This document shows, piece by piece, positions 1 through 9,085 of a DNA stretch of 63,508 nt (position 1 is its first letter; each line of letters starts with the position of its first letter). A program made the translations under genes and the position numbers. The notes under the pieces were generated by a model. It saw nothing but the letters and a program-made list of their open reading frames with translations. It did no database searches and was not told where the DNA came from. This DNA comes from Fibrobacter sp. (GTDB taxonomy: Bacteria; Fibrobacterota; Fibrobacteria; Fibrobacterales; Fibrobacteraceae): positions 1 to 63,508 of the forward strand of contig JAGCPF010000036.1 of assembly GCA_017642335.1 (NCBI GenBank), in the 5' to 3' direction.

Positions 1-340
1 GGGCATGGCAGGCTCCGTGCTCCCGATTGCGGTCGCACACGGCGAAGGCCGTGCGGAATTCGCTAGCCGCGAAGCCGCCGAAGCCTGCCTCAAGACCGGT
101 CTTGTGGCGCTGCGCTATGTGGACGGCAAGCACGAATACACCGAACGCTACCCGCTGAACCCCAACGGCTCTCCGTTCGGCATCAACGGCCTCTGCTCCG
201 AAGACGGCCGCGCCCTCGTGATGATGCCGCACCCCGAACGCGTGTTCCGTACCTGCCAGTACTCCTGGCACCCGGCGGAATGGGGCGAAGACGGTCCGTG
301 GATGCAACTGTTCCGCAACGGACGCATCTTTGTCGGCTAA
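1..340 (+). CDS. purL: Phosphoribosylformylglycinamidine synthase, C-terminal end (partial)
   Basis: This is the last ~112 residues of the large single-chain PurL, which converts FGAR and glutamine to FGAM in purine synthesis; the rest lies left of the window. The piece is the end of the glutamine amidotransferase domain: VAHGEGR carries one triad region and [10 protein letters not shown] carries the His-x-Glu of the Cys-His-Glu triad, followed by the typical [12 protein letters not shown] ending. The frame is open from base 2 to a TAA at 338-340. The nearest downstream gene starts 85 bases later on the same strand after an AT-rich gap. The motif match makes the family call secure; operon membership cannot be judged. 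Confidence 0.95.
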   Translation, partial: GMAGSVLPIAVAHGEGRAEFASREAAEACLKTGLVALRYVDGKHEYTERYPLNPNGSPFGINGLCSEDGRALVMMPHPERVFRTCQYSWHPAEWGEDGPWMQLFRNGRIFVG

Positions 341-425
341 AATTGCATTTTATCGATAAAAGTAAATTATTACTTTTATAAAAATAAGTTATACTTTAAC
401 ATAAATTAACCATGAGGGATGATTT

Positions 426-1517
426 ATGTTAAACAAATTCTTAATTGTCTTGGTCGCATTAATTTCGGTTAATGTGGCCTTTGCCCAGGATATAATCCGT
501 TTCAAGAACGGCCGCTCTATTGAGGCCAAAATCTTGGAAATAAACGAAGAAACGGTTCGTTACAAGAAAACGAATTACTTGGATGGGCCGGACATTAATG
601 CACCGATCTCCAAGGTGGTGAGCATTACCTATGCTAACGGAGAAACTGAGGTTTTCGATGAATCGGAAACTCCGGCTCCTGCCGCCGCACCTGCCGAACC
701 GACCCCTGTAGCCGCTCAGGAACCTGCGCCCGCTCCGGTTGCCGAACAGCCCGAACCGGCACCCGCAGATGAACAAGTGGCCCAACAGCCTGCCGTTGCT
801 CCTGAACCTCAGTATGTTGTAGTGCCTGCACAGCAGGAACCTGCTGCAGCCCCGGCACAGCAAACCGCTGCTGCACCTGCCGAACAGCCCGCAGCGGCTC
901 CTGCGGCTCCGGTTCAGGAACCTCAGCCCGTCAAGAAGAAAAAGTTGGCTCCGATCGACAATCCCGAGTCTGGTTGGTATCAGGCCAAGCGCAATGCTTT
1001 CGGCATTTGGTTGCAACCCCTGGGTGTGGTTCTCTGGGGACCCCTGGTTGGCATCAGCTATCGCCATACAACGGCGTTTACGATTGATGTGCATGTCAGA
1101 ATTCCCCAACTCGGTATCACTTATTGGGCTGTTGCCGAACAACCGGACGATATGACTGGAATTGCTTTTGGCGCCCAGTTCAGGAAAATTTTTGCCACGC
1201 GTGGTGGAGGCTGGTTTGTTGGAGGATTCTTTGATTTCGGTGTTACCGAGGCTGTGTATAATCAAGGAGCCTATAGGGAAAAAGATGAACAATGGTTTTC
1301 CTTTGTGGCTTCTGTTAGTGGCGGGTACAGGTTCCGTTTCGGACGCCACTTCTACATGGATTTGGGCTTAGTGGTCGGCACTTTGCTTGTGTCCGATCAG
1401 GATTGGCGCTACTCTAATGCCCTAAACGATGACTATTCCTCTGACTATGATCATTACGATTCTGGATATACCACGGCGTTTGGTATGGTTATCCTTACCA
1501 CGGGTATAGAATTCTAA
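426..1517 (+). CDS. Secreted Pro/Ala-rich protein with C-terminal beta-barrel-like domain
   Basis: A 363-aa protein with a clear signal peptide (cleavage near FAQ, residue 21). Residues ~22-75 form a small domain (IIRFKNGRSIEAKILEINEE) resembling short secreted domains that sense or bind at the surface. Residues ~80-175 are a Pro/Ala/Glu/Gln-rich linker of the kind that spans periplasm or peptidoglycan. Residues ~185-363 alternate aromatic and polar residues and end in a C-terminal Phe (GIEF), typical of an outer-membrane barrel strand. The start has an upstream GAGGGATG-type ribosome site. The architecture resembles the protein at 57012-58019 on the other strand. No specific function is recognised; the localisation is inferred. 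Confidence 0.75.
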   Translation: MLNKFLIVLVALISVNVAFAQDIIRFKNGRSIEAKILEINEETVRYKKTNYLDGPDINAPISKVVSITYANGETEVFDESETPAPAAAPAEPTPVAAQEPAPAPVAEQPEPAPADEQVAQQPAVAPEPQYVVVPAQQEPAAAPAQQTAAAPAEQPAAAPAAPVQEPQPVKKKKLAPIDNPESGWYQAKRNAFGIWLQPLGVVLWGPLVGISYRHTTAFTIDVHVRIPQLGITYWAVAEQPDDMTGIAFGAQFRKIFATRGGGWFVGGFFDFGVTEAVYNQGAYREKDEQWFSFVASVSGGYRFRFGRHFYMDLGLVVGTLLVSDQDWRYSNALNDDYSSDYDHYDSGYTTAFGMVILTTGIEF

Positions 1518-1543
1518 ATGGACATTGGGAAAAGGATAAAACA

Positions 1544-2068
1544 ATGAAAAGAATTGCATTATCGCTGATACCCGTCTTGATGGCGTTTACAGCATGTTCT
1601 GTAGATACATCTGATTCTAATTCGGCCTCGAAATCGGGGACAAATTCGGATGAGTATCGTCCGGAGGAATACTACAACGAATCCAGTGCGCCGAGCTATA
1701 GCGTGAAGAAGTCCAATTGGCGTGTGGATCCTTGCGAGTCCTTCGGCGGAATCGTTATGCCCGCAGGAGGTTGCTACGTGGCTTGTTCTTCTAATAATGA
1801 CTGCCCAGAATCTTCAACTTGTGTGGGTGGATCGTGGAGCATTAGTTATTGCACGGCGAGTTCCTCAAATGTGGGTTCCTCCAACTGTGTCACGGGTGGT
1901 GGCGACTTTGCTAAAGGTTATGAACAATCTTGTCGTCTTTCATGCGATACAAACCTGGGAGCCTTTGGAAACGTATATTGTCCGGCTGGTTTTAAATGCA
2001 CTAAAAACATGGCAAGAACCGATTACGATTATTTCGATGGGTTCTGTACGGGTTATCTAGATTCCTAG
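1544..2068 (+). CDS. Small cysteine-rich lipoprotein
   Basis: A 174-aa protein with a lipoprotein signal peptide: basic MKR start, hydrophobic stretch and lipobox FTAC with Cys18 as lipidation site. A Ser/Asn/Glu-rich linker (residues ~20-55) follows. The mature part holds about ten cysteines in two clusters (GGCYVACSSNNDCPESSTC and SCRLSCDTN...YCPAGFKC), suggesting disulfide-bonded EGF- or granulin-like folds outside the cytoplasm. It starts 26 bases after the stop of the preceding secreted protein, so the two are probably co-transcribed. No family is recognised. The convergent ogt gene begins its 3' end 17 bases downstream. Confidence 0.75.
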   Translation: MKRIALSLIPVLMAFTACSVDTSDSNSASKSGTNSDEYRPEEYYNESSAPSYSVKKSNWRVDPCESFGGIVMPAGGCYVACSSNNDCPESSTCVGGSWSISYCTASSSNVGSSNCVTGGGDFAKGYEQSCRLSCDTNLGAFGNVYCPAGFKCTKNMARTDYDYFDGFCTGYLDS

Positions 2069-2085
2069 TAATTTTTAGATAGGCG

Positions 2086-2649
2086 CTATTCCAGTTCGAG
2101 TTCGTTCTGGATGGCGCCTTCCATACAAAGTAGACGGCGCTTGATGTCGGTGCCGAGGACGTATCCGCTGAGTCCTCCGTTGCTGCTGATGACCCGGTGG
2201 CAGGGGATGATGATTTGCAGCGGGTTTGCGTGTAGGGCGTTCCCGACGGCGCGTTCTGCGCCTGGGTGGCCGACCGCTTCGGCGATTTGCCTGAACGTGC
2301 GTGTTTCGCCATAGGGTATGTCGCGCACTTTTTTCCAGACCTCGACCTGGAATTCCGTGCCGATGATGGTTATGGGAATCGTGAATGTGCGTAGCTTGCC
2401 CGCCAGGTAGGCGCTGAGTTCGGCTGCCGACTTCTTGTATGCTGCGGCTGTCTTGCGGCTTAGACTGGCATCCGGCATGGCCTTTGCTCCTGCGCAAGCC
2501 TTAACTTCGCTTGGAATCGCCTGCAAGTTGCCAGCCTTGTCGCTTTCGTAACATAGCCCACAGAGGTTTGCACCCTCAAAACGGAAAACCCACTGACCCC
2601 ACATGTTCCTGTGGTGCACTTCGGTGAATCTTTCGTCCATGATAGCCAT
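2086..2649 (-). CDS. ogt: Methylated-DNA--protein-cysteine methyltransferase
   Basis: Suicide repair enzyme that moves the O6-alkyl group from guanine (or O4 of thymine) to its own cysteine. The active-site motif IIPCHRV is present with the acceptor at Cys150, preceded by the helix-turn-helix region (PYGETRTFRQIAEAVGHPGAERAVGNAL) typical of the family. At 187 aa it is the usual size for an Ogt-type enzyme. The N-terminal ~65 residues are less typical and carry several cysteines. Translation may begin at Met1 or at Met4. It lies 64 bases downstream of the acyltransferase gene on the same strand. Confidence 0.93.
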   Translation of the reverse strand: MAIMDERFTEVHHRNMWGQWVFRFEGANLCGLCYESDKAGNLQAIPSEVKACAGAKAMPDASLSRKTAAAYKKSAAELSAYLAGKLRTFTIPITIIGTEFQVEVWKKVRDIPYGETRTFRQIAEAVGHPGAERAVGNALHANPLQIIIPCHRVISSNGGLSGYVLGTDIKRRLLCMEGAIQNELELE

Positions 2650-2713
2650 GCGATAAATATAAATTCAGTTGTCCCGAAGTGGCACGCCTGAGACTCTGCC
2701 GCCTGCATGTTGT

Positions 2714-3844
2714 CTATAATATTTTGCGTATTCCGGGAATTTTCCGGAACAACCGGACGGTGTACAGCGACAATCCGAAGAAAACGACCGTCATGAGCGG
2801 TGCCGTGACAATGGGGTGGGGGATGAGTATCGAAAGGTGGAGTCCGTAGAAAGACTTGATGAACAACGGATGGACGATATACACCCCGAGCATACATTTT
2901 GAAAAAAAGATGAACTTCTCGTTTTGTGTTGTCGTTTCGCCGAATTTTTGCCTAAACAGGCAGAATATTCCTGCCGCCATCAGGAACGTGGTCGGCCGGA
3001 AGTTGCCGAAGAAAAATTCGTTCGGGGCGTCACGCAACAGGCTGATATAGGTCGAATAGAACAATGCGACAACCCACGAGATCGCTGCGGCCGAATAGAG
3101 TAGACGCCGTGCGGTTTTCCCGAGGCCGTATTGTGCGATGTAGAATCCGGTAAGGTAGAAGCCTGCGAATGTCGTGCAGCCGCGGATGCCGATGTTCTTG
3201 TATAGAGTGAATTCGAACCACTTGCCGAGAAGGTGGTTGACCGTCGGGAAGACAAGTCCGAAGGCGAAGAAAATGGCAATGACGTAGAGCACCATGTTCT
3301 TGCTCGCATGCTCGGTAAATACGCGCAGCGCAGGCGTAATCAGGTATAGTCCCGCAATGACATACAGGAACCATAGGTGCGTTGCCGGTGTCGTGAACAG
3401 CAGCACCGGAGCGGAGATTACGTTTACGATGGTTTCCCCGATTCCCGCGCCGTTCTTGATTCCTACGCATAGGGCATCTACGATGCCGTAAAAGACGACC
3501 CAGAAGGCGATGAGTGCGACAATCCTGGTGAGGTTATGCTTCAATATCTTGCGCGGCGGGTGCGGATACTTCGGCGAAAGCATGAACGCTCCGCTAATCA
3601 TGATGAAAACGCCCACCCCGAATCGTGTTAGGCTGTTCAGGAATGTCAACACGAAAAAGTCGGGTGTGCTTACGGGGGTGTCGTACCAGGCCGACGTTAC
3701 CGTATGCTGGAAAACGACTGTGAAGGCTGCTATGATGCGCAGCCATTCGGCATATTTTTCGCGATGTCCCTGTGGGCTTTGCAGAGTTCCCTTCTGCGTA
3801 TCCGCAGAAGGAGTGTTTTCCGTCATGACGGGTTGGTTGTCCAT
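2714..3844 (-). CDS. Membrane acyltransferase, acyltransferase-3 (OafA/WecH) family
   Basis: A 376-aa integral membrane protein with about ten hydrophobic helices. The first helix contains the conserved family histidine (AAFTVVFQHTV, His47), preceded by a YAEWLRIIAA segment; RFGVGVFIMISGAFML is the usual second-helix signature. Members O-acetylate or O-succinylate surface sugars, lipids or peptides using acyl-CoA. The N-terminal ~28 residues are polar and cytoplasmic. The gene starts 7 bases after the stop of the large secreted protein upstream, so both are probably co-transcribed, but the real acceptor cannot be read from the sequence. Confidence 0.85.
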   Translation of the reverse strand: MDNQPVMTENTPSADTQKGTLQSPQGHREKYAEWLRIIAAFTVVFQHTVTSAWYDTPVSTPDFFVLTFLNSLTRFGVGVFIMISGAFMLSPKYPHPPRKILKHNLTRIVALIAFWVVFYGIVDALCVGIKNGAGIGETIVNVISAPVLLFTTPATHLWFLYVIAGLYLITPALRVFTEHASKNMVLYVIAIFFAFGLVFPTVNHLLGKWFEFTLYKNIGIRGCTTFAGFYLTGFYIAQYGLGKTARRLLYSAAAISWVVALFYSTYISLLRDAPNEFFFGNFRPTTFLMAAGIFCLFRQKFGETTTQNEKFIFFSKCMLGVYIVHPLFIKSFYGLHLSILIPHPIVTAPLMTVVFFGLSLYTVRLFRKIPGIRKIL

Positions 3845-3851
3845 TGTTTGC

Positions 3852-6830
3852 TTACTTGATTGTCACCATGTTGACCTGGTTCCCGATTCGGACGATATAT
3901 GTGCCTGCATGCGGGATGCCGATGGTCAGTCCGTGGCCTGTCGACATATCCCTTGCGATGAGGTGTCCTTGCATGTCGGTGACGACAATCTTTGCTCCGG
4001 CCTGGGCTCCGTCGATATTCACGATATGTCCGGTTGCCTTGACGCTGAACTGCTGGAACGGCCTTGCTGCGACGATGGCGTCTTTGTTGGCTTTTCCCGA
4101 TTCATACGTCAGGGCTGGCAGGTCGGAGCCTTCGGCCTTGCCCCAGATGGAACCGTTGATGCCCTCGTAGTTGTAATCGTGGAGCTTTTTCAGGATGGTG
4201 TCGTTCTTAAAATTTTCTTCTTTTGCGGAATCTCCGCCGTATCTAGAACTCTGCTTTTCGGGATAGAATGTATTCTTGATGGTGATGCGTATGCCGTTGT
4301 AGTGCGCGCCAATCAGGGCTCCGGAATGTTCCGTGCCAATCACCTTGCCGAAGTTGTACGAATTGGAAATGGTGACGACTTCGCCGGCAACACCGATAAT
4401 ACCACCTCCGGTGAACATTGCGTCGACCATTCCTGCGTTGTAGCAGTTGGTGAGGGTCAGGATGAACTTGCTGACCGTGTCCTGTTCCGAGTCGACGATT
4501 CCTGTGCCCACGAGCCCTCCGACGTTGTTGTAGCCGACGACGGTAGACGTGTTGTAGACGCCCGACATGGAAAGATAAGCGTCGGTTGCTGTCCCGACAA
4601 TGCTACCGACAGATGTGTACCCTTCGATGTACGAATCGACAAGCCCGAGATCTTTGATGATGACGGGGTCGTCTTCCGAGCCGCCAGTGACGGAGCCGAA
4701 GAGGCCTACCGCGTGGGCCGAATCCTTGAAGAACAAACCAGAAATCTTCTTCTTGTTGCCGTCAAACATTCCGGTGAACCCCTTTATCGGAGTCCATGGA
4801 GTAATCTCGGTCTTCTTTGTGTCTACCCGTCCGTTTTCCGTGAGCAGGTCCTTGTTCACGACGATGTCTTCGACGAGCTTGCCGCATACGGCGGAATCTC
4901 GTTTCATACCGTCAGTGCCGTTCACGATGGCGGCGAATCCGAATAGTTCCTCGACGGTCTCGATCTGGTAGCAGCCTTTGGCCTTTTTCGGTTCCTTGGG
5001 GGTGACTTTTACGAGGCTGAAATTATAGGACTCGCTGCTGGAGGAACTGGAAATAGAGCTGGAGGAAACCTTCTTGCTACTGGAACTGCTTTTACCCTTG
5101 CTGCTAGAGCTACTCTTGTTACTAGAGCTGCTCTTGCCCTTGCTGCTGGAAGACTTGGCAGAGGAACTTGAGGCAGGCTTGGACGAACTGCTCGACGAGG
5201 CCACCTTGGTCCATTTGGCCCAGAACTCCTTGTCGCCCTTGTCTGTCTTTGAAATCTTTTCAACGGCGTCGCCGCTGTATTCGTCGTTGTCGAACCATCC
5301 GTCGAACTTGTAGTTTGTTCGGGTCGCCTTGGGCAGGTCGGCACCCTTGCCGTAGGTGTAGCTATTCAGTTCAGATTCTAGCTTGCCTTCGCCCTTGTGG
5401 AGCGTGACCTTGTATGTGCTTGCCTTGAAGGTCGCCTTGAACGAGGTGTCCGTCTTTACAGTAACGGTGCGCGAAGCCTTGGTGTTATTGTCGTTCCATT
5501 CCTTGAACGTATAGCCGTCCAGGGCGGTTGCCTCAATTGTGACTTCTTTCCCGCAAGAGTATTTTCCTGCGCCTGAAACAGAACCCATTGTGGTGTCGTT
5601 GACGGACAGGGAGAGCTTGCAGAGAATTTCTTCCCATTTTGCATAGAAAGTCAGGTCGCTGGAGTCTTTCTTGGAAATCGAGGTTACTGCGTCGCCTTCG
5701 AATCCGTCGTTGTCGAACCAACCCTTGAACGAAAATCCCTGGCGGCTGGGGGTGGGGAGGTCCATGCCGATGCCCACGATGTATTGGCCCTTCACCGTAT
5801 CGTTCTTGGCGATGACGAGCGTGTATTTAGAAATGACAATGCCTTCGATTTTACCGCTGAAATCAGGATGCGATCCTTTCTTGACATTTTGACCCCATAC
5901 GGAACCATTGACGTCGTTGTCCTTATAGTTCTTGAGCAAAAGGACGACCGAGCCGTTTTCGAATTCTGCTTGAGAAGCCTTGCTAGCTCCCTTCGGAGTG
6001 GAGTCGTCGGTTTTGACCTTGAGAGAGTCGAGGATGAACGAATTCTTGATGGAAATAGTCGATTCGCTCTTGGCGTGTGCGATGATTCCGTTGGCAACTT
6101 TATCCCCGGAAATATCCCCGAGGTTGTATGTATTCGTGACGGAAACCTTTCCTCCGGCAGCGGCAATGATGCCTGCGGCAACCTTGCTGCCAGTGACGGT
6201 GCCTATGTTGTATACATTGTAGATGTGCGTTGTTCCGGATTTCTGGCTGGTAATGCCAATAATTCCGCCCGCAGTGTCGCCGATGACGGTGCCCTCGTTG
6301 TAGACTTTTGAAATGGTAATGTTGGCGTCTGAACGCACGATGCCCACGATACCGCCCGAAATGTGTTCCGTTTCAAAATAAGAATCGACGATGCCCACGT
6401 TTTTGATGGTTGTAGGATTGCCATCTTTGCCAATCGAACCGAACAAACCGACCGTATCTTTTGTCCCGCCCTTGAAATAAAGCCCAGAAATCGTCTTGCC
6501 GTTTCCGTCAAACTTTCCGCCGAAACTCATAATCGGAGTCCAAGGGGCGAGGTCATCTTCGTCGGCTTTCAGCGCACCATCTTCATCGAGGACTCCTTCG
6601 TTTACTGTAATGTCCTTGACGAGAATGCCACAGGCAGTCTTGTTTCTATCGGTGCTATCGAGGGTCCCGTTGACCAGGGCTGCAAATCCATATAAATGAT
6701 CGGCAGTTTCGATTTGATAACATCCGTCTTCGTCGGTGTCTGGAAGAGTCGGGGTGATTTCGGGTGCGTCAGCAAAAACAAACGCAGTAAAAGAAGCAAT
6801 GCAAAAGGCGATATAAGTTAGTTTTCTCAT
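3852..6830 (-). CDS. Large secreted GLUG/InlB-repeat protein with poly-Ser linker and sorting-like C-terminus
   Basis: A 992-aa exported protein with a signal peptide (residues 1-20). It is built as two related halves: each begins with GCYQIET.(2-4).L(Y/F)GFAA(L/I)VNGT and continues with GLUG-like repeats (GGIVG..., N.YN.G.V.G). After the first half come two InlB/Listeria-Bacteroides repeats (GFSFKGWFDNDGFEGDAV, and YKFDGWFDNDEYSGDAV) flanking a divergent InlB-type module, then a Ser/Lys linker (~545-600). The final ~85 residues (VVTDMQGHLIARD...GTYIVRIGNQVNMVTIK) resemble a type-A sorting domain of the type 9 secretion system. Likely an extracellular or surface-bound adhesin; the substrate is unknown. 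The AT-rich 6831-6960 region upstream probably holds its promoter. Confidence 0.8.
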   Translation of the reverse strand: MRKLTYIAFCIASFTAFVFADAPEITPTLPDTDEDGCYQIETADHLYGFAALVNGTLDSTDRNKTACGILVKDITVNEGVLDEDGALKADEDDLAPWTPIMSFGGKFDGNGKTISGLYFKGGTKDTVGLFGSIGKDGNPTTIKNVGIVDSYFETEHISGGIVGIVRSDANITISKVYNEGTVIGDTAGGIIGITSQKSGTTHIYNVYNIGTVTGSKVAAGIIAAAGGKVSVTNTYNLGDISGDKVANGIIAHAKSESTISIKNSFILDSLKVKTDDSTPKGASKASQAEFENGSVVLLLKNYKDNDVNGSVWGQNVKKGSHPDFSGKIEGIVISKYTLVIAKNDTVKGQYIVGIGMDLPTPSRQGFSFKGWFDNDGFEGDAVTSISKKDSSDLTFYAKWEEILCKLSLSVNDTTMGSVSGAGKYSCGKEVTIEATALDGYTFKEWNDNNTKASRTVTVKTDTSFKATFKASTYKVTLHKGEGKLESELNSYTYGKGADLPKATRTNYKFDGWFDNDEYSGDAVEKISKTDKGDKEFWAKWTKVASSSSSSKPASSSSAKSSSSKGKSSSSNKSSSSSKGKSSSSSKKVSSSSISSSSSSESYNFSLVKVTPKEPKKAKGCYQIETVEELFGFAAIVNGTDGMKRDSAVCGKLVEDIVVNKDLLTENGRVDTKKTEITPWTPIKGFTGMFDGNKKKISGLFFKDSAHAVGLFGSVTGGSEDDPVIIKDLGLVDSYIEGYTSVGSIVGTATDAYLSMSGVYNTSTVVGYNNVGGLVGTGIVDSEQDTVSKFILTLTNCYNAGMVDAMFTGGGIIGVAGEVVTISNSYNFGKVIGTEHSGALIGAHYNGIRITIKNTFYPEKQSSRYGGDSAKEENFKNDTILKKLHDYNYEGINGSIWGKAEGSDLPALTYESGKANKDAIVAARPFQQFSVKATGHIVNIDGAQAGAKIVVTDMQGHLIARDMSTGHGLTIGIPHAGTYIVRIGNQVNMVTIK

Positions 6831-7054
6831 AAAATCCCCAAAAAATCGAGATTACAACATCCACAAGATAAAATACAATTCATTTGGGAAAAGAGGTAGT
6901 AAAAAATTTATAGCAGCAGCAAATCCACGCTCAAAGGCTGCAATGTAAAAATGAAATAAACGAAATTTTTGAGAAACGAAAAAAAATCCCCCGCAAAAAT
7001 ACGAGGGAAAAAACGATTAAGAATTTGATTTTTTAGGGAGCAGATACAAGGCGT

Positions 7055-7094
7055 CCGAAGCCCGTAGCGTACACGTCGTACGTGAGGGCTTCGG
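7055..7094. repeat. Long imperfect hairpin in the 6831-7126 gap
   Basis: Nine-base perfect outer arms (CCGAAGCCC at 7055-7063, GGGCTTCGG at 7086-7094) enclose a second near-perfect stem (GCGTAC / GTACGT). The hairpin sits 33 bases beyond the pfp stop on the minus strand but has no clear T-run on either side, so it may be a non-canonical terminator, an mRNA 3'-end stabiliser or an interspersed palindrome. The rest of the 296-base gap is AT-rich and must contain the promoter of the leftward secreted-protein gene; nothing else was recognised. Confidence 0.6.
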
Positions 7095-7126
7095 CAACGA
7101 AGTAGATGCCCCCAAAAAACAAATTA

Positions 7127-8791
7127 TTACTTTACCTTCAGGGCGCCACGTTCCAGCTTGATAGTGAAGTTCGTGACATCACAGACTTCAGACGGACCCC
7201 AGTACTGGATCGGACCCGGATAGGTGTAGGATTCAGTCGTGGCCCAAACGTCGCGGTTCTTGGCGAAGAACTTGAACGGAGCACCGTCGAGTTCGACGAG
7301 AGCCTTCTGGATCACCGGCTTGTCGGCACCGTGACGACGTTCGATGTTCATCATCATGGTGATAGGAATGCCACCGGCAGTCCACTTTTCGATGCCCTTC
7401 GTGAGGTCACGGACAGAGCTCATGTAGCCGTTCATCTTGTTGAAGGCGAGCACGGCGGCGGTGAAGCCGAGGCTGTAGCAGTAGTCGGCGTCGAAGTTCG
7501 ACGGAGCGGCGCAGCGGCCTTCGTAACCGAAGAAGTGGTTGAGAGCAGAGAACTTGCCCTTGAAGGTCTTGCGGCTCTTGAGTTCCTTCTTCACCATTTC
7601 GATGATGAGCTTTTCGGTTTCGATGAGGGAAACCTGCACGTTGCCGTGGCTGTCGCGGTCGAGCATCAGCTGGGCCTGCACAAAGGCCGGGAGGCTCTTG
7701 AGCACTTCGGCAGAAGCCTTGGAAACCCACTGGCAGAGCTTTTCAACCTTGGCAGCGGTGTCGAGGCCTTCGACATCCTTTTCGTGGTGGGCGAGGGCTT
7801 CGGAAAGTTCAGCGATGAGCACGCCGACATCCGGGATGAATTCGAGGAGGCCTTCCGGAATGAGGGCCACGCCGAAGTTCTTGCCGGCAGCAGCACGGGC
7901 AGCGACGACGTCTGCAACGTACTTGATGACCTGCTTGAGCTTCATCTTCTTGGCCTTGACTTCTTCAGAGATCAAGCAGATGTTCGGGTGGGTCTGGAGA
8001 GCGGCTTCCAAAGCGATGTGAGAAGCGCTACGGCCCATGAGCTTGATGAAGTGCCAGTACTTCTGGGCGGAGTTGGCATCGCGCATGATGTTGCCGATGA
8101 GTTCGGAATAGGTCTTCACGGCGGTGTCGAAACCGAAGGAGGTTTCGATGTATTCGTTCTTGAGGTCGCCGTCGATGGTCTTCGGGCAGCCGCAAACCAC
8201 GCAGCTAGCTCCGTTGGCCTGGAAGTATTCACCGAGAACGGCTGCGTTCGTGTTGGAGTCGTCACCACCGATAATCACGATAGCGTCGAGCTTCTGGGCC
8301 TTGGCAACAGCCATGCACTTCTTGAACTGTTCTTCGGTTTCGAGCTTGGTACGGCCGGACTGGATGATGTCGAATCCGCCAGTGTTGCGGTAGGAGTCCA
8401 TGATCTTTTCGTTGATCACGATGAACTTGCCGTTCTCGAGGCCGGACGGGCCGCCGAGGAAGCCGAGAAGCTTGCTCTTGGGGCTGATGCTCTTGATACC
8501 GTCGAAGATACCCGCAATCACGTTGTGTCCACCAGGAGCCTGGCCGCCGGAGAGCACCACGCCCACGTTGAGGGCCTTGCCGGCCTGGGCCTTGGCAGCC
8601 TTCTTCATGGAAATGTACGGTGCGCCGTAGGTGTTCGGGAACAGAGCCTTGATCTTGGCCTGGTCACGGACGGATTCGGTGGGCTTGCCCTTCACGAGAG
8701 CAACTTTGAGAGCGCCGTCGCGGAGAGCGGCGGGGAGTTTCGGCTTGTAGGCCTTGCGGGCCTTGCCGAGGACGGACAGATTGTCAGCCAT
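7127..8791 (-). CDS. pfp: Diphosphate--fructose-6-phosphate 1-phosphotransferase (PPi-PFK)
   Basis: Reversible glycolytic enzyme that phosphorylates fructose-6-phosphate using pyrophosphate. The 554-aa length and architecture match the long PPi-PFK clade. Key sites: GGDDSNTNAA at ~175 (the Asp in place of the Gly of ATP enzymes marks PPi use), PKTIDGDL at ~203-210 (catalytic TIDGD), and MGRSASHIALE (substrate binding). The ATG at 8791 is preceded by an AAGGAAG ribosome site. It is transcribed alone: the neighbour on the left is also leftward but lies beyond a hairpin-containing gap, and the gene on the right diverges. Cytoplasmic. Fits a saccharolytic anaerobe that saves ATP with PPi. Confidence 0.96.
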   Translation of the reverse strand: MADNLSVLGKARKAYKPKLPAALRDGALKVALVKGKPTESVRDQAKIKALFPNTYGAPYISMKKAAKAQAGKALNVGVVLSGGQAPGGHNVIAGIFDGIKSISPKSKLLGFLGGPSGLENGKFIVINEKIMDSYRNTGGFDIIQSGRTKLETEEQFKKCMAVAKAQKLDAIVIIGGDDSNTNAAVLGEYFQANGASCVVCGCPKTIDGDLKNEYIETSFGFDTAVKTYSELIGNIMRDANSAQKYWHFIKLMGRSASHIALEAALQTHPNICLISEEVKAKKMKLKQVIKYVADVVAARAAAGKNFGVALIPEGLLEFIPDVGVLIAELSEALAHHEKDVEGLDTAAKVEKLCQWVSKASAEVLKSLPAFVQAQLMLDRDSHGNVQVSLIETEKLIIEMVKKELKSRKTFKGKFSALNHFFGYEGRCAAPSNFDADYCYSLGFTAAVLAFNKMNGYMSSVRDLTKGIEKWTAGGIPITMMMNIERRHGADKPVIQKALVELDGAPFKFFAKNRDVWATTESYTYPGPIQYWGPSEVCDVTNFTIKLERGALKVK

Positions 8792-9085
8792 TGTTTCTTC
8801 CTTTTGGTTTGCCCGGCAAATTTTGCCGCAGGCAGGGTTAAAAAATTACGAGGGTAAATATAGTAAAATCTGTTGAGCTTCAATCGTCGATGTCTCAAAA
8901 CGGACGCCTTGTTTCACTCAAGGTGATGTATGAAAATGTTCTGGCGGATGCCCCGGTTGTCGATCCTCCGGAGGCAAATCGGTCGCAAAATGTAAATACT
9001 TGTTTACTGCTATTTTTTGTGCTTTTTTTAGTTATTTTAGTTTATATTCTTTTCTATATAGAAATTATTTGAGATAAAATAAGAA

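Noticed and set aside
7106..8857. 583-codon plus-strand frame antisense to pfp
   Set aside because: The minus strand has all PPi-PFK motifs; the plus frame translation is low-complexity His/Val/Glu/Leu typical of antisense of a biased gene.
8890..9072. 60-codon frame between pfp and rSAM-1 with one hydrophobic segment
   Set aside because: AT-rich sequence, no ribosome site, no similarity to anything recognised; more likely chance. It remains a weak possibility for a small membrane peptide.
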